NCBI GenBank assembly: GCA_030432235.1 | Contig: JAUIHT010000003.1 | Location: 523,956-587,955, forward strand | Direction of reading: 5' to 3' | DNA: 64,000 nucleotides | DNA from: Verrucomicrobiia bacterium | GTDB lineage: Bacteria > Verrucomicrobiota > Verrucomicrobiia > Opitutales > Cerasicoccaceae | Shown: piece by piece, positions 50,518 to 59,027 of the stretch | How the letters are laid out: each line of letters begins with the position of its first letter | How positions within the stretch are numbered: position 1 is the stretch's first letter | Notes under the pieces: model-generated | What the model saw: only the letters and a program-made list of their open reading frames with translations | The model's database searches: none | Told to the model about the DNA's origin: nothing | Position numbers and translations under genes: made by a program

Positions 50518-51298
50518 GTGATACAGATGAAAATCGACGGGTCAGCTTGTGCGTCAGGCGATCGGACAGCATCTTTATGTGGGCGGATAGGTTGACCGTG
50601 CGGCTGGCCTGGCAGAGATAGTGGTTGCGCAGCTTATCGACGCGCGCCTGGATGCCGCCGCCCTGCTCGAAGGTTTTGGCGCCGGGAATGTAGCGGAAGT
50701 TGCCCCAGGTTTCGTCTATGTAGCGTACGGTAGCGTGGGGAATGGCGCGCAGGAGGAAGTCGAGATCCATGGTCAACGGATCGGCTTCGTCGTAAGGACC
50801 AACTTTGTTATGCAAAGCTTTGTGGTAAAAATAGGCGGCCGGATTCCAGGGATAGGGACGCCCGGCCAGCAGGTCGCTCAGGCCCAGGCGTGCAGGTTTG
50901 TTGACGGAGGTCACGCGCCCATCGGTGTCGAGCACGTTGCAGTTGCCGCAAACAAACGCCGGGGCGCGTAGCGGTGCGATGAGAGCGAGAGCGCGGTTGA
51001 GCACGCCGGGCTCGTAGAAGTCGTCCGCGTTGAGGATGCCGAGGATTTCGCCTTCGGCCTCGGCGATGCCTTGGTTCATGGCCTGGCTCTGGCTGGTGCC
51101 GGGGGCGGAGAGCAGGCGGACGCGGCCTGGATTTTTCTCCGCGGCCTCCCATACGATGTCGAGTGTGCCGTCGGTGGAGCCGCCGTCGACGACGAGGTGC
51201 TCGGCCTCGGGGCAGTCCTGTCCGAGCACGTTGTCGAGGCACCCGGGCATGAAGCGCGCGGCATTGAGCACGGGCGTCAGGATGGTCAGGTCACTCAC
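50510..51298 (-). CDS. Glycosyltransferase family 2
   Basis: 262 residues from a GTG start. 'LTILTPVLNAARFMPGCLDN', 'HLVVDGGSTDGTLDIV' and 'GILNADDFYEPGVLNRAL' (ADD metal site) match the WcaA/colanic-type GT2 group, and 'TMDLDFLLRAI' holds the catalytic Asp region. GTG 51298 is the only start aligning with the family 'DLTILTP' beginning; a GTG at 51334 would add twelve residues. It overlaps the FkbM gene by eight bases. Confidence 0.86.
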   Translation of the reverse strand: MSDLTILTPVLNAARFMPGCLDNVLGQDCPEAEHLVVDGGSTDGTLDIVWEAAEKNPGRVRLLSAPGTSQSQAMNQGIAEAEGEILGILNADDFYEPGVLNRALALIAPLRAPAFVCGNCNVLDTDGRVTSVNKPARLGLSDLLAGRPYPWNPAAYFYHKALHNKVGPYDEADPLTMDLDFLLRAIPHATVRYIDETWGNFRYIPGAKTFEQGGGIQARVDKLRNHYLCQASRTVNLSAHIKMLSDRLTHKLTRRFSSVSHD

Positions 51299-52100
51299 GG
51301 CTGAAAAGATAAACGGCGCAACTGGCCGGTCCACTGGGCATGGGGATGTCGTCGCGCTGCTCCAGGCAGCGTGTACGGGTCAGTCCGCAGCGGGCCACAG
51401 TTTCGCAAAGGGCATCCTGGCTCAGCCCGGCGGCGTTCCAGGAGTGCCACTCGATAAGCAGGTGCTTCGCTTGGGAAAGCACGCGTGGATAGTGTGCGAG
51501 GAAGTCGCCTTCGCCGCCTTCGATGTCGACCTTGACGAGGTCGTAGGGCGGCGGGAGAAGCTCAAGCATCTCGGCCTCGGAAATGATGCGAGTGGTGGAA
51601 GCCACGCCCTGGTTGTCGTTGGGGTTTTCCGAAGAGCTGCCCATGCCCGGGCGCAGGTAAAAGGTGGTGTCGCCGCTGCCTTGCCCGACCACCCCATGGA
51701 CGAAGCGGCAGCCGTCGAGGCCGGGGTTGATGGTAAGCAGCTTTTCCACGCCATCGCGGACGCGCGCGTCGCCGTCGACCAGCAGCCCTTGTAAATCCGC
51801 GCCGTCGGCCTGGGTGGCGAGGTAGAGGCTGAAGAGCCCGTAGTGGCAACCGAGGTCGAGGAAGCGTGTGGGCAGCCCGGTCTTCTGCAGCACGGGTGCG
51901 TAGGCCTGGCGGACAAAGATTTCCGAGAAAGACTCCGTGGCCTCGAGCGAGGCGAGCACGGCCTTGTGGGTATCGTCGACGGGCAGGCGCACGTCGAGCC
52001 AGTCGAAGTGCTCATGGCGGAAGGCAAAGACGAGGCGGCGGCGCAACGGCCCGATGCCGAGTAGCGCTTTCAGGAGAGCTTTGACGATGGCTTTTTTCAT
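51291..52100 (-). CDS. FkbM-type methyltransferase
   Basis: 269 residues. 'TRFLDLGCHYGLFSLYLATQ' is SAM motif I and 'YDLVKVDIEGGEGDFLAHYP' is the FkbM signature. An N-terminal basic helix ('KKAIVKALLKALLGIGPLRR') may attach it to the membrane. It is distinct in sequence from the FkbM gene at 45.5-46.2 kb, so the two probably methylate different positions or sugars. Four-base overlap with the upstream glycosyltransferase. Confidence 0.82.
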   Translation of the reverse strand: MKKAIVKALLKALLGIGPLRRRLVFAFRHEHFDWLDVRLPVDDTHKAVLASLEATESFSEIFVRQAYAPVLQKTGLPTRFLDLGCHYGLFSLYLATQADGADLQGLLVDGDARVRDGVEKLLTINPGLDGCRFVHGVVGQGSGDTTFYLRPGMGSSSENPNDNQGVASTTRIISEAEMLELLPPPYDLVKVDIEGGEGDFLAHYPRVLSQAKHLLIEWHSWNAAGLSQDALCETVARCGLTRTRCLEQRDDIPMPSGPASCAVYLFSRE

Positions 52101-53044
52101 GACGTTTTGCCGAGGAGCTTACGTGCCGCTTGGCCGAGACGAATCTTCATCGTGTTGCGCAGGCGCGGCCAGGGGCGAGCCTCCTCATAAAGGAAATAGG
52201 TGCGAAAGGTCAGCGCGTCGGCCTCGGCGTCGGCGGCGATGGAGTTAGGGGAACTGTAGGGCGGTTCGATACGACAGGCAGGCGGTTGCAGCGAGGGGTT
52301 GTCCTGCGCGGTGTGCGTGCTGGCCTCGCCGAAACCGACGTTGGTGACGAGGTTGCGCGAGGGCGTGACGCTTAGCCAGCGCCGGGCGAAGTTGGTAAAT
52401 ATCCACGGGAAGGCCCAGGTGTCCCAGGGCGAGCTTTTGCTATGCAGCTTGTCGAACACCCCCTCCCAGTAGGGCCATTCGCGGGGCAGGCCGAGCCATT
52501 CGTGGAACGCCGCGTCGTCGCGCAGGCCGGGCCAAGCCTCGAGGTGGCGGTCCCAGTGCTGCCAGCGGTCAGCCCAGGTAGCCCAGCCCCAGCACATGGC
52601 GTACTTACTGAAAAAGATGTCGTGCGGGGGTTTATAGCGGTTCCACAGGACGTTTAATCCGGAAATCTGGCCGACCTGCGGCGTGTCCTTGTAGTGCTCA
52701 AGCATGGCCTCGCAGTACGGGAAAAAACTCGGGTCAGGCAGACAGTCGTCCTCGACGATAATAGCGGTTTCTTCGCGCTCGAAGATTTTGCCAAGACTTC
52801 CCCCGATGCGCTCCTGGCAGCCCAGGTTCTTGTCGGAGAACTCACGAATTACCTCACAGGGCCAGTCGACGTTCTCGGTTTCGCGCCGCGTGGCTTCGCA
52901 GAGCTCGTCCTCGCCGGGCTTGTCGGCGCGCGGGCCGTCGGCGAGGATGTAAAGCCTGGGCGGGCGCGCTTCGCGGATACGGGCGAAGCTTTGCCGCGTC
53001 AGCTCAGGCCGCTTGAAGATGACGAAGACGACCGGTGTGGTCAT
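52097..53044 (-). CDS. Glycosyltransferase, GT2-like (HpnI/FkbM-cluster type)
   Basis: 315 residues. 'PVVFVIFKRPELTRQSFARI' is a start pattern seen in GNT-I-like and hemolytic-protein-HlpA-like transferases. 'EETAIIVEDDCLPDPSFFPY' contains the EDD metal motif and 'MCWGWATWADRWQHW' is characteristic of that group. The protein is probably a GT-A enzyme with an unusual acceptor. Junctions to both neighbours overlap by four bases. Substrate is unknown. Confidence 0.78.
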   Translation of the reverse strand: MTTPVVFVIFKRPELTRQSFARIREARPPRLYILADGPRADKPGEDELCEATRRETENVDWPCEVIREFSDKNLGCQERIGGSLGKIFEREETAIIVEDDCLPDPSFFPYCEAMLEHYKDTPQVGQISGLNVLWNRYKPPHDIFFSKYAMCWGWATWADRWQHWDRHLEAWPGLRDDAAFHEWLGLPREWPYWEGVFDKLHSKSSPWDTWAFPWIFTNFARRWLSVTPSRNLVTNVGFGEASTHTAQDNPSLQPPACRIEPPYSSPNSIAADAEADALTFRTYFLYEEARPWPRLRNTMKIRLGQAARKLLGKTS

Positions 53045-53967
53045 GAGCGTTCGGGTGCGGCGGGGATGAGTCCCAGTGCGCGTTTAAGGGTGTAGTTGAA
53101 GCACCGCCAGGCCTCGCGGTCGCCTAGGTGTTTGCCCAGATGTTTCAAACTCCAGTGGAAGGCAGAGCGGAAGTAGCCGTCCTGCGCGGCCCAGTAGGCC
53201 CACTGGCGATCTGTATCACAAGAGGGTGACAGTTCGGGCAAAGTGACAGGCGTGACATCCCGGCGTTGCGCGTCGGCTTCCAGGGAGCGCTGTTTGCGTT
53301 GGCGGCGCTCACTGGCGTTGCGCGTGCGGTTGACGCTTTGGGGATGTTGGCGGTAGCGCAAAAGAATCTCGGGTAAGATGGCGAGCTCGCCGCGTTCGCT
53401 CAGACGAAGAAAGAGATCGAAGTCTTCCACCCACTCGGCTTCCGGCAGGTAGCCGCCCACGGCTTGCACAGCATCGCGTCGCAACATCATGGCCGGATGA
53501 ATGAGTCCGCCGACATTGCCTGTGCGTAGCTTTTCCTGAATGGCACTCCAGGTGGTGTCGGGTTGAAAGTGCAGGAGCGGGCGGTCGCAGGGATCCGTAA
53601 AGAGCACCCACGCACCCACGCCGACGCAATCAGGATGAGTGTCGAGGAAGTCCGCCTGTTTGACCAGGCGCTCCGGCAGAGCGATGTCGTCGGCGTCCAT
53701 GCGCGCGATATACTTTGTCTTGCAAAGCGAAAGCCCGTCGTTGAGCGCACCGACGATGCCGGTGTTAGCACGTGACAAGACACGGAAGCGCTTATCGGTT
53801 GCAGCAAAGCCTTCCGCGATGGCGCGGGAGTTGTCCGTGGAGCCATCATCGACGATGACGCATTCAAAGTCTTCGAGGGTTTGCGCGCGGATGCTTTCGA
53901 GGGCCGGACGCAGGTAGCGCGCGCCGTTGTAGACCGGCAGCAGGACGGAGACGCGGGGCTCGCTCAT
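53041..53967 (-). CDS. Glycosyltransferase family 2
   Basis: 308 residues. 'VSVLLPVYNGARYLRPALES', 'FECVIVDDGSTDNSRAIA', 'YIARMDADDIALPERLVKQA' (DADD metal site) and 'WVEDFDLFLRLSERGELAIL' (ED catalytic base) are textbook GT2 motifs, and the N-terminal domain is a complete SpsA-like fold. ATG 53967 overlaps the upstream stop as TGATG. A one-mismatch palindrome copy at 53711 encodes Leu-Cys-Lys-Thr-Lys. Confidence 0.9.
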   Translation of the reverse strand: MSEPRVSVLLPVYNGARYLRPALESIRAQTLEDFECVIVDDGSTDNSRAIAEGFAATDKRFRVLSRANTGIVGALNDGLSLCKTKYIARMDADDIALPERLVKQADFLDTHPDCVGVGAWVLFTDPCDRPLLHFQPDTTWSAIQEKLRTGNVGGLIHPAMMLRRDAVQAVGGYLPEAEWVEDFDLFLRLSERGELAILPEILLRYRQHPQSVNRTRNASERRQRKQRSLEADAQRRDVTPVTLPELSPSCDTDRQWAYWAAQDGYFRSAFHWSLKHLGKHLGDREAWRCFNYTLKRALGLIPAAPERS

Positions 53968-55304
53968 CAATGCAGGCCCAGGCGGGCGAATACTTTCTTT
54001 TGCAAAGCGTCCAGCAGTTCGCGTCCGCCATGCTGCGAAAGTGATTCGCCTGCGGGCTTGCTGTTCAGGATGTCGAGCAGATCTGAAGCCAGCGGAGAGC
54101 GTCGCAACGTTGCGTAAGAATCACTGTCGGCGCTGCAGGCCGCTTTGGCCGCTTCGTCGTAAGCGACCACGACCTTGGCTGTGGTGAAGCTTTCCTCTAT
54201 TTTTTTGCGGGCGGCCTGACCGCGTTGACGTAAGACATCGGGCTGACTGACCAGCGAAAGCAAGGCGGCGCACAGGGCGTCGGCATTGCCAGCGGGGAAG
54301 CGCATGGTCTCATCCGCCAGGTAGGAGGCGCCCGCGCCGGTAGAGACGATGACGGGCAGGCCGTCGCTCATGGCTTCGAGCGCGGTGTAGTTGAGCGTGT
54401 CCCAGCGCGATGGCACGAGAGCGAAGTCCGCCATGGTGCGTTTCCCGGCCAGCGTTTCGCGATCAACCGGGCGGTGCCAGAGCAGGCGCTTCTGCCAGAT
54501 ATCAGGATACGTCTTTTCCAGATAAGCCGCCATGGAACCACCGCCGGGCGCGGTCTCGGTGTCGGCACCGAACCAGTCCACGATGAACTCCGGCGCGTCG
54601 GCAGGGAGCGCATCGAGGGCTTGGGCGAGGGTCTCGGCGCCCTTCCAGTCCTGCAGACGCCCGGCCACGATGCCGCGCAGGGGAGTGCCAGGCTTGGGGT
54701 GGTTGGCGGGTGCTGCATCCGGCAAAAATGCGGGTGGGACAAAGCGCACGGGCTTGCCAAGAGCCTCGCTCCACTCGTCAGCGTTCAACGGACTGTAGGC
54801 GGTGGCGCACCCGGCGCGGAGGAGTGCCTCGGACTCCAGGGCGCGCACCAGAGGCAGATCGGGCGCGGGCTCCTGACCGCTGCGTTGCGCGATTTGCCCG
54901 AGGGAACCGTGAGCGGTCACGACCAGCGGCGGAAACTCTGCACCGCAAAGCAAACTGGCGTAGCCCAGAAATTCGGGCGCGAAAAGAACGGCGTCCTGGG
55001 TCTCCTTGGAGTGGGCGCGCAGCCAGTCGCGGAAGGCCACACCATGGGCCAGGGCAAAGGCACTCAGGTTGGAGCCTTCGGGCAGCGCGGGCATGAGCTT
55101 GCCGAAGGCGACGTTTTTCTCCGCTTCCAGATTGACGATGCGAATGCCGGGTAGCGCGGGGTCGAGGGCGTCCTTTTGCGTAACCAGGAAGATGGCCTCG
55201 CGGCCCTCATGTGAAAGCGCGTGGGCCAGGTGCACGTAGAAGGTGGCCAGCCCGCCGCGATGCGGCAGCCACTCAGGAAGAGCGAATATAAAACGCTGAC
55301 TCAC
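53967..55304 (-). CDS. Glycosyltransferase family 4
   Basis: 445 residues, one of the larger GT-B enzymes here. 'FIFALPEWLPHRGGLATFYV' has the glycine-rich acceptor loop, 'GIVAGRLQDWKGAETLAQAL' starts the donor domain, and 'VPSRWDTLNYTALEAMSDGL' is the donor-binding motif. About 70 C-terminal residues extend beyond the fold and are helical. It overlaps the FkbM gene upstream by four bases. A one-mismatch palindrome lies at 54936. Confidence 0.85.
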   Translation of the reverse strand: MSQRFIFALPEWLPHRGGLATFYVHLAHALSHEGREAIFLVTQKDALDPALPGIRIVNLEAEKNVAFGKLMPALPEGSNLSAFALAHGVAFRDWLRAHSKETQDAVLFAPEFLGYASLLCGAEFPPLVVTAHGSLGQIAQRSGQEPAPDLPLVRALESEALLRAGCATAYSPLNADEWSEALGKPVRFVPPAFLPDAAPANHPKPGTPLRGIVAGRLQDWKGAETLAQALDALPADAPEFIVDWFGADTETAPGGGSMAAYLEKTYPDIWQKRLLWHRPVDRETLAGKRTMADFALVPSRWDTLNYTALEAMSDGLPVIVSTGAGASYLADETMRFPAGNADALCAALLSLVSQPDVLRQRGQAARKKIEESFTTAKVVVAYDEAAKAACSADSDSYATLRRSPLASDLLDILNSKPAGESLSQHGGRELLDALQKKVFARLGLH

Positions 55305-56035
55305 TTTTCTTTGGGCGTCATCCAGAGCCAGGCGGTGCCGGGCAGACGCTCGTCCATGTATTCGAGCAGGTACTGGCGATGGTCAAAGAGGCGAAAGGGC
55401 CCAATGGATGCGGGGAAGTCCTCGGCGGTACGTCTTCGGTAGGGGATGGCCTCGACGTCGTGCGTGCTGGCGAAGCGCGCGGCTACGGCGTCGTTAGCAC
55501 CGCGGATGATGAAGTCGTGCGTTTCCACCAGAATGGCGCAGTGCTTGAGCGCGGGCAGGAATTCCGGGTCGAGCATAGAGACCTCGCCGCCCTCGATGTC
55601 CATGACGAGCAGCGTGCCCGCGCCGTCGCCGATGGCATCCTGCAGCCGCCCCAAGTCGCAGTAATCGCGGATGGTGACGCGGTCTTCGACTCCGTTGAGC
55701 TTGACCAAATTTTCCAGCGGCTCGCGGTTGCCGGCCTCGAAGGCGGTCACAGGTAGATTCAGCATGCGCGCCAGGCCGACGGCGTAGTAGCCCTCGGCCG
55801 CGCCGACGTCGACCACGCGATCAAAGCCCATGGCAGGTAGCTTTTCGATGACGGGTGCAAGCTCCATTTCGTAGGTGCCGAGCAGCTTGGGAAACCATGA
55901 ACTGCCTACGGCACGATCGATATAGGACATCCCTACAAAGGGCCCGCTGAGCACCTTGCGCTCGCGCAGGAGGTTATCTACGGCGCGCTTGACGGGCGGG
56001 CGGCAGATTTTTTCGCGGAAGAAGTAGCGGAGCAT
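55301..56035 (-). CDS. FkbM-like methyltransferase
   Basis: 244 residues. 'GFDRVVDVGAAEGYYAVGLA' is SAM motif I, 'VTAFEAGNREPLENLVKLNG' motif II, and 'GTLLVMDIEGGEVSMLDPEF' a variant FkbM signature. Third FkbM-type enzyme of the cluster and the most divergent. It follows the wzt-like gene by 12 bases, one of few real gaps, so it may begin a translational subunit of the operon. Confidence 0.8.
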   Translation of the reverse strand: MLRYFFREKICRPPVKRAVDNLLRERKVLSGPFVGMSYIDRAVGSSWFPKLLGTYEMELAPVIEKLPAMGFDRVVDVGAAEGYYAVGLARMLNLPVTAFEAGNREPLENLVKLNGVEDRVTIRDYCDLGRLQDAIGDGAGTLLVMDIEGGEVSMLDPEFLPALKHCAILVETHDFIIRGANDAVAARFASTHDVEAIPYRRRTAEDFPASIGPFRLFDHRQYLLEYMDERLPGTAWLWMTPKEK

Positions 56036-56047
56036 TGGGTGTGTGGA

Positions 56048-57253
56048 TTAGTCCCCGGTGGTGGTCCACTGGTGCGGCAGACCAACGAGGCCGACGAAGT
56101 CGTCGCGGCGGGCAACGGTCAACACGCCGGCGTTGCGGACGTTGGCGTGGCTGGCCTGGCCGTTTTCGTCGAGGATGGATAGCTGAATGAAGTACGAGCC
56201 CGAGGGCAGGTTGATCTGTGGCAGGCGGATGCTGGCGCGATGGGTGCCGGGCTCGTAGGCCTGCGGCAGGTTTTCCAGATAGCTGCTGTGGCCGCTGATC
56301 CAGACACCGTCGGCGGTGCGCAGGGCCATGCCGAAGTACAGCGTGGTGGCCTGCTTGACCTCGAGATCCCAGGCGATCTCTAGATCGAAAGCTCCCTGTA
56401 CTTCAATCATGCGGTCGGGGTTGCCATTAAAAGTCCAGCCGGTCAGTTCGACGGCATCGGAGCCGCGCAGGGCCTGCTGATCTTCGTCTTCTTTTTCGCC
56501 GAGCTCGGAGCGATAGGCGGCGAGGGCCTCGTGGATATCGCCGTCGGCGGCGATTTGCCCCTGGCGCAGGTAGATGCCGCGGGAGCAGAGGGTTTGCAGC
56601 AGGTAGAGGTTGTGGCTGACGAAGAGGATGGTTTTGCCGCTGCGGGTCAGCTCCTTCATTTTTTCAATGCACTTCATCTGGAACTGCGAATCGCCCACCG
56701 CCAGGACCTCGTCGACGAAAAGCACCTCGGGGTCGAGATGTGCCGCCACGGCGAAAGCCAGCCGCACGTACATGCCGCTGGAGTAGCGTTTGACCGGCGT
56801 GTCGATGAAGCGGGCGACCCCGGCGAAGTCCACGATGGCGTCGAACTTGCGGGAGGTCTCGGCGCGCTTCATGCCGAGGATGGCGCCGCTGATAAAGACG
56901 TTGTCGCGGCCCGACAGCTCCGGGTGGAAACCCGTGCCGACCTCCAGTAGGCTGGCCGTGCGACCGCGGATGATGGCCTCGCCCGCGCTGGGTTCGGTCA
57001 CGCGTGAGAGCACCTTGAGCAAGGTGGACTTGCCCGCGCCGTTGCGCCCCAGCACGCCAACGGTTTCGCCAGGCTGAATGGAAAAGCCGACGTCCCGAAG
57101 TGCCCATAGCTCGTGCGCGGAGGCCTCCTCGCCGGTCTGGCCACGCAGGCGGTTCCAGGCCCCGGCGAGCTCATCGCGCAGGCTGCCCGCGCCCACGTAA
57201 CCGAGGCGGTAACGCTTCGTCAGGCCGGTGGCTTCGATGACGGGCAGGCTCAT
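56048..57253 (-). CDS. Polysaccharide ABC exporter, ATP-binding subunit (Wzt-like)
   Basis: 401 residues. 'VGVLGRNGAGKSTLLKVLSR' holds Walker A, 'SGMYVRLAFAVAAHLDPEVL' the signature motif, and 'VLFVDEVLAVGD' Walker B with Glu. Residues about 260-400 form the beta-sandwich C-terminal domain found in Wzt proteins ('WTFNGNPDRMIEVQGAFDLE', 'YFIQLSILDENG'), which in O9a systems recognises the non-reducing-end modification of the chain. Presence of this domain fits export of a terminally methylated or otherwise capped polymer. Four-base overlap with wzm. Confidence 0.9.
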   Translation of the reverse strand: MSLPVIEATGLTKRYRLGYVGAGSLRDELAGAWNRLRGQTGEEASAHELWALRDVGFSIQPGETVGVLGRNGAGKSTLLKVLSRVTEPSAGEAIIRGRTASLLEVGTGFHPELSGRDNVFISGAILGMKRAETSRKFDAIVDFAGVARFIDTPVKRYSSGMYVRLAFAVAAHLDPEVLFVDEVLAVGDSQFQMKCIEKMKELTRSGKTILFVSHNLYLLQTLCSRGIYLRQGQIAADGDIHEALAAYRSELGEKEDEDQQALRGSDAVELTGWTFNGNPDRMIEVQGAFDLEIAWDLEVKQATTLYFGMALRTADGVWISGHSSYLENLPQAYEPGTHRASIRLPQINLPSGSYFIQLSILDENGQASHANVRNAGVLTVARRDDFVGLVGLPHQWTTTGD

Positions 57254-58098
57254 GCGGTGTCGACGAAGGTGCGGGCGGTGCGCTGGTACCAGAGCAGGCC
57301 GACGGTCAGGATGACGACCGTCAGCGCGACTGAGAAGCCCCAGGCGGTCAGGGAAAAGATGCCGCCGCCGAGGAAGATGGCCTTGATGCCTTCAATGGGC
57401 GCGGCCATGGGGTTGAGCAGGAACAGCCAGGCGTATTTGCCAAAGAGACTGGCCGGGATGATGACCGGGCTGGCGTACAGGCCCAACTGGATGATGAAAC
57501 CGAGGGCGTGTTGCAGGTCGCGGTACTTGGCCGTCAGTGCCGAGCAACAGAGGGAAACGCCGAGTGCCACCGCGCAAGTTTGCAAAACCAATAACGGCAG
57601 CAAGGGCAGCAGCTTGAAGTCGATGCCGAAGGTCGGCGAGGCGGCAGTGAAATAAAAGTATATATAGAAGCCCGTGAAGATGACCGCCTGGATAGCGAAG
57701 GGGATGAGCTGGGAAATGGTCAGCGACAATGGAGGAATGATGCGCGGGAAGTACACCTTGCCAAAGACGTTGAGGTTACCCGCCAGGGAATTGCCTGCCG
57801 ACTGTACCGTGCCGGCGAAGAGCTGCCAGAGCAGAAGGCCGCAGAGGTAAAATAGAAAGCCCGGCGCGCCCCCGGTGGGTATCTTCGCGACCTTGTTGAA
57901 GACCACGGTGAAGACCACCGACATCAGTAGCGGCTGGATGACGGCCCAGGCCGGCCCGAGAATGGTCTGCTTGTACTTGGCGACAAAGTCCCGGCGCACC
58001 AGCAGCCAGAGCAGGTCGCGGTATTCGCACAGGCCGCGCCAGTCCAGGAAGAGCCAGGCGCTGTTGGGGCGGATGCGGATTTCGGTCTGCTCGCTCAT
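57250..58098 (-). CDS. Polysaccharide ABC exporter, permease (Wzm-like)
   Basis: 282 residues with about six transmembrane helices. 'LWLLVRRDFVAKYKQTILGP' and 'AWAVIQPLLMSVVFTVVFNK' form the conserved N-terminal interface region, and 'KYRDLQHALGFIIQLGLYAS' with 'LLNPMAAPIEGIKAIFLGG' are typical of ABC-2 polysaccharide permeases. With the Wzt-like subunit it would export undecaprenyl-linked glycan across the inner membrane. Gene order wzm-wzt with a four-base overlap is standard. Confidence 0.9.
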   Translation of the reverse strand: MSEQTEIRIRPNSAWLFLDWRGLCEYRDLLWLLVRRDFVAKYKQTILGPAWAVIQPLLMSVVFTVVFNKVAKIPTGGAPGFLFYLCGLLLWQLFAGTVQSAGNSLAGNLNVFGKVYFPRIIPPLSLTISQLIPFAIQAVIFTGFYIYFYFTAASPTFGIDFKLLPLLPLLVLQTCAVALGVSLCCSALTAKYRDLQHALGFIIQLGLYASPVIIPASLFGKYAWLFLLNPMAAPIEGIKAIFLGGGIFSLTAWGFSVALTVVILTVGLLWYQRTARTFVDTA

Positions 58099-59027
58099 CC
58101 TTTAATTAGCCGGTGCAGGCGATACTTGGCGTACGACAGCCGGTTGCGCCAGCGCAGCCAGGTGGAGGCGGGGCGCTGTCCGGCGAAAGCCGTCAGGTCG
58201 AGGTATTCAAAGAAGGTTTTGTTTTCGTCGCCGTAGGGGAGGTTCCAGGGCTTGGGCTTGCCGATGAAGTGAAACAGGCACTGCGACCCGGCGTTGATCT
58301 CGTGGTGGATGCCGAGACTAGCCGGGCACTGGCGGTTCCAGTGCGGCTCCAGGGGTGTCCATTGGCTGTGGTAGGCGACGTTGAAGATGACCTGGTCCAT
58401 GAGGAACCACTTGGGTTTGGTGCGCTCGTAATCGCGGAAGGACGGCAACGCCTCAAGGCACTTTTCGAACATGCGCTCCGACTTCCAATGCGCGATATCG
58501 AGGACGAAGACGCCGCTGTTGAAATAGGTGGTGTCCGGGTCGCATCCGGCGAGGGTGAACTGCGAGTTGACCGCCGGGTCCGTTGCATGGTCGCGATAGT
58601 GGTCGTCTTCCACCGCGCAGAAGTGGCCCGGGGCCGCATCGAAGAGTTCGGAAACATTTCTCAGGGCGAGGATGTCGGAATCGAGGAAGACCAAGCGTGG
58701 GCAGTCGATAGGCAGGTTGCCGGCGAGTAGTTTGGCGAAGTAGGGGAGTTGATGTGTGGCCAGGGACAGCTGTGTCAGAGCCTGGTCGACGGCCTTGGCG
58801 CCGTCGATGTCCCGCAGGTTGTAATAGGTAATTTTGCTTTCAGCGGAGAGCTTGGCGACGCTTGCCTGAAGCTTTTCCTTCGAGGCCTCCGACAGATCGA
58901 GACTGATGAAATGGAAATGAAACCCGGGCGATACTGGAGCGTTTTTCAGCACGGAAGCCAGCAGAGCCGCCGTACCCAGAACAAAGCTCTCCGAGCAGAC
59001 ACTGACGATGGGATGCGAAACTGCCAT
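58095..59027 (-). CDS. Glycosyltransferase family 8
   Basis: 310 residues. 'CPRLVFLDSDILALRNVSEL' carries the DxD motif, 'TYFNSGVFVLDIAHWKSERM' the NxGV block, and 'HFIGKPKPWNLP' the HxxGxxKPW motif; all are LgtC-like GT8 hallmarks. Retaining transfer of galactose or glucose from a UDP-sugar is the usual activity. ATG 59027 overlaps the upstream membrane-protein stop as TGATG. The longer open frame to 59363 is not used. Confidence 0.9.
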   Translation of the reverse strand: MAVSHPIVSVCSESFVLGTAALLASVLKNAPVSPGFHFHFISLDLSEASKEKLQASVAKLSAESKITYYNLRDIDGAKAVDQALTQLSLATHQLPYFAKLLAGNLPIDCPRLVFLDSDILALRNVSELFDAAPGHFCAVEDDHYRDHATDPAVNSQFTLAGCDPDTTYFNSGVFVLDIAHWKSERMFEKCLEALPSFRDYERTKPKWFLMDQVIFNVAYHSQWTPLEPHWNRQCPASLGIHHEINAGSQCLFHFIGKPKPWNLPYGDENKTFFEYLDLTAFAGQRPASTWLRWRNRLSYAKYRLHRLIKG

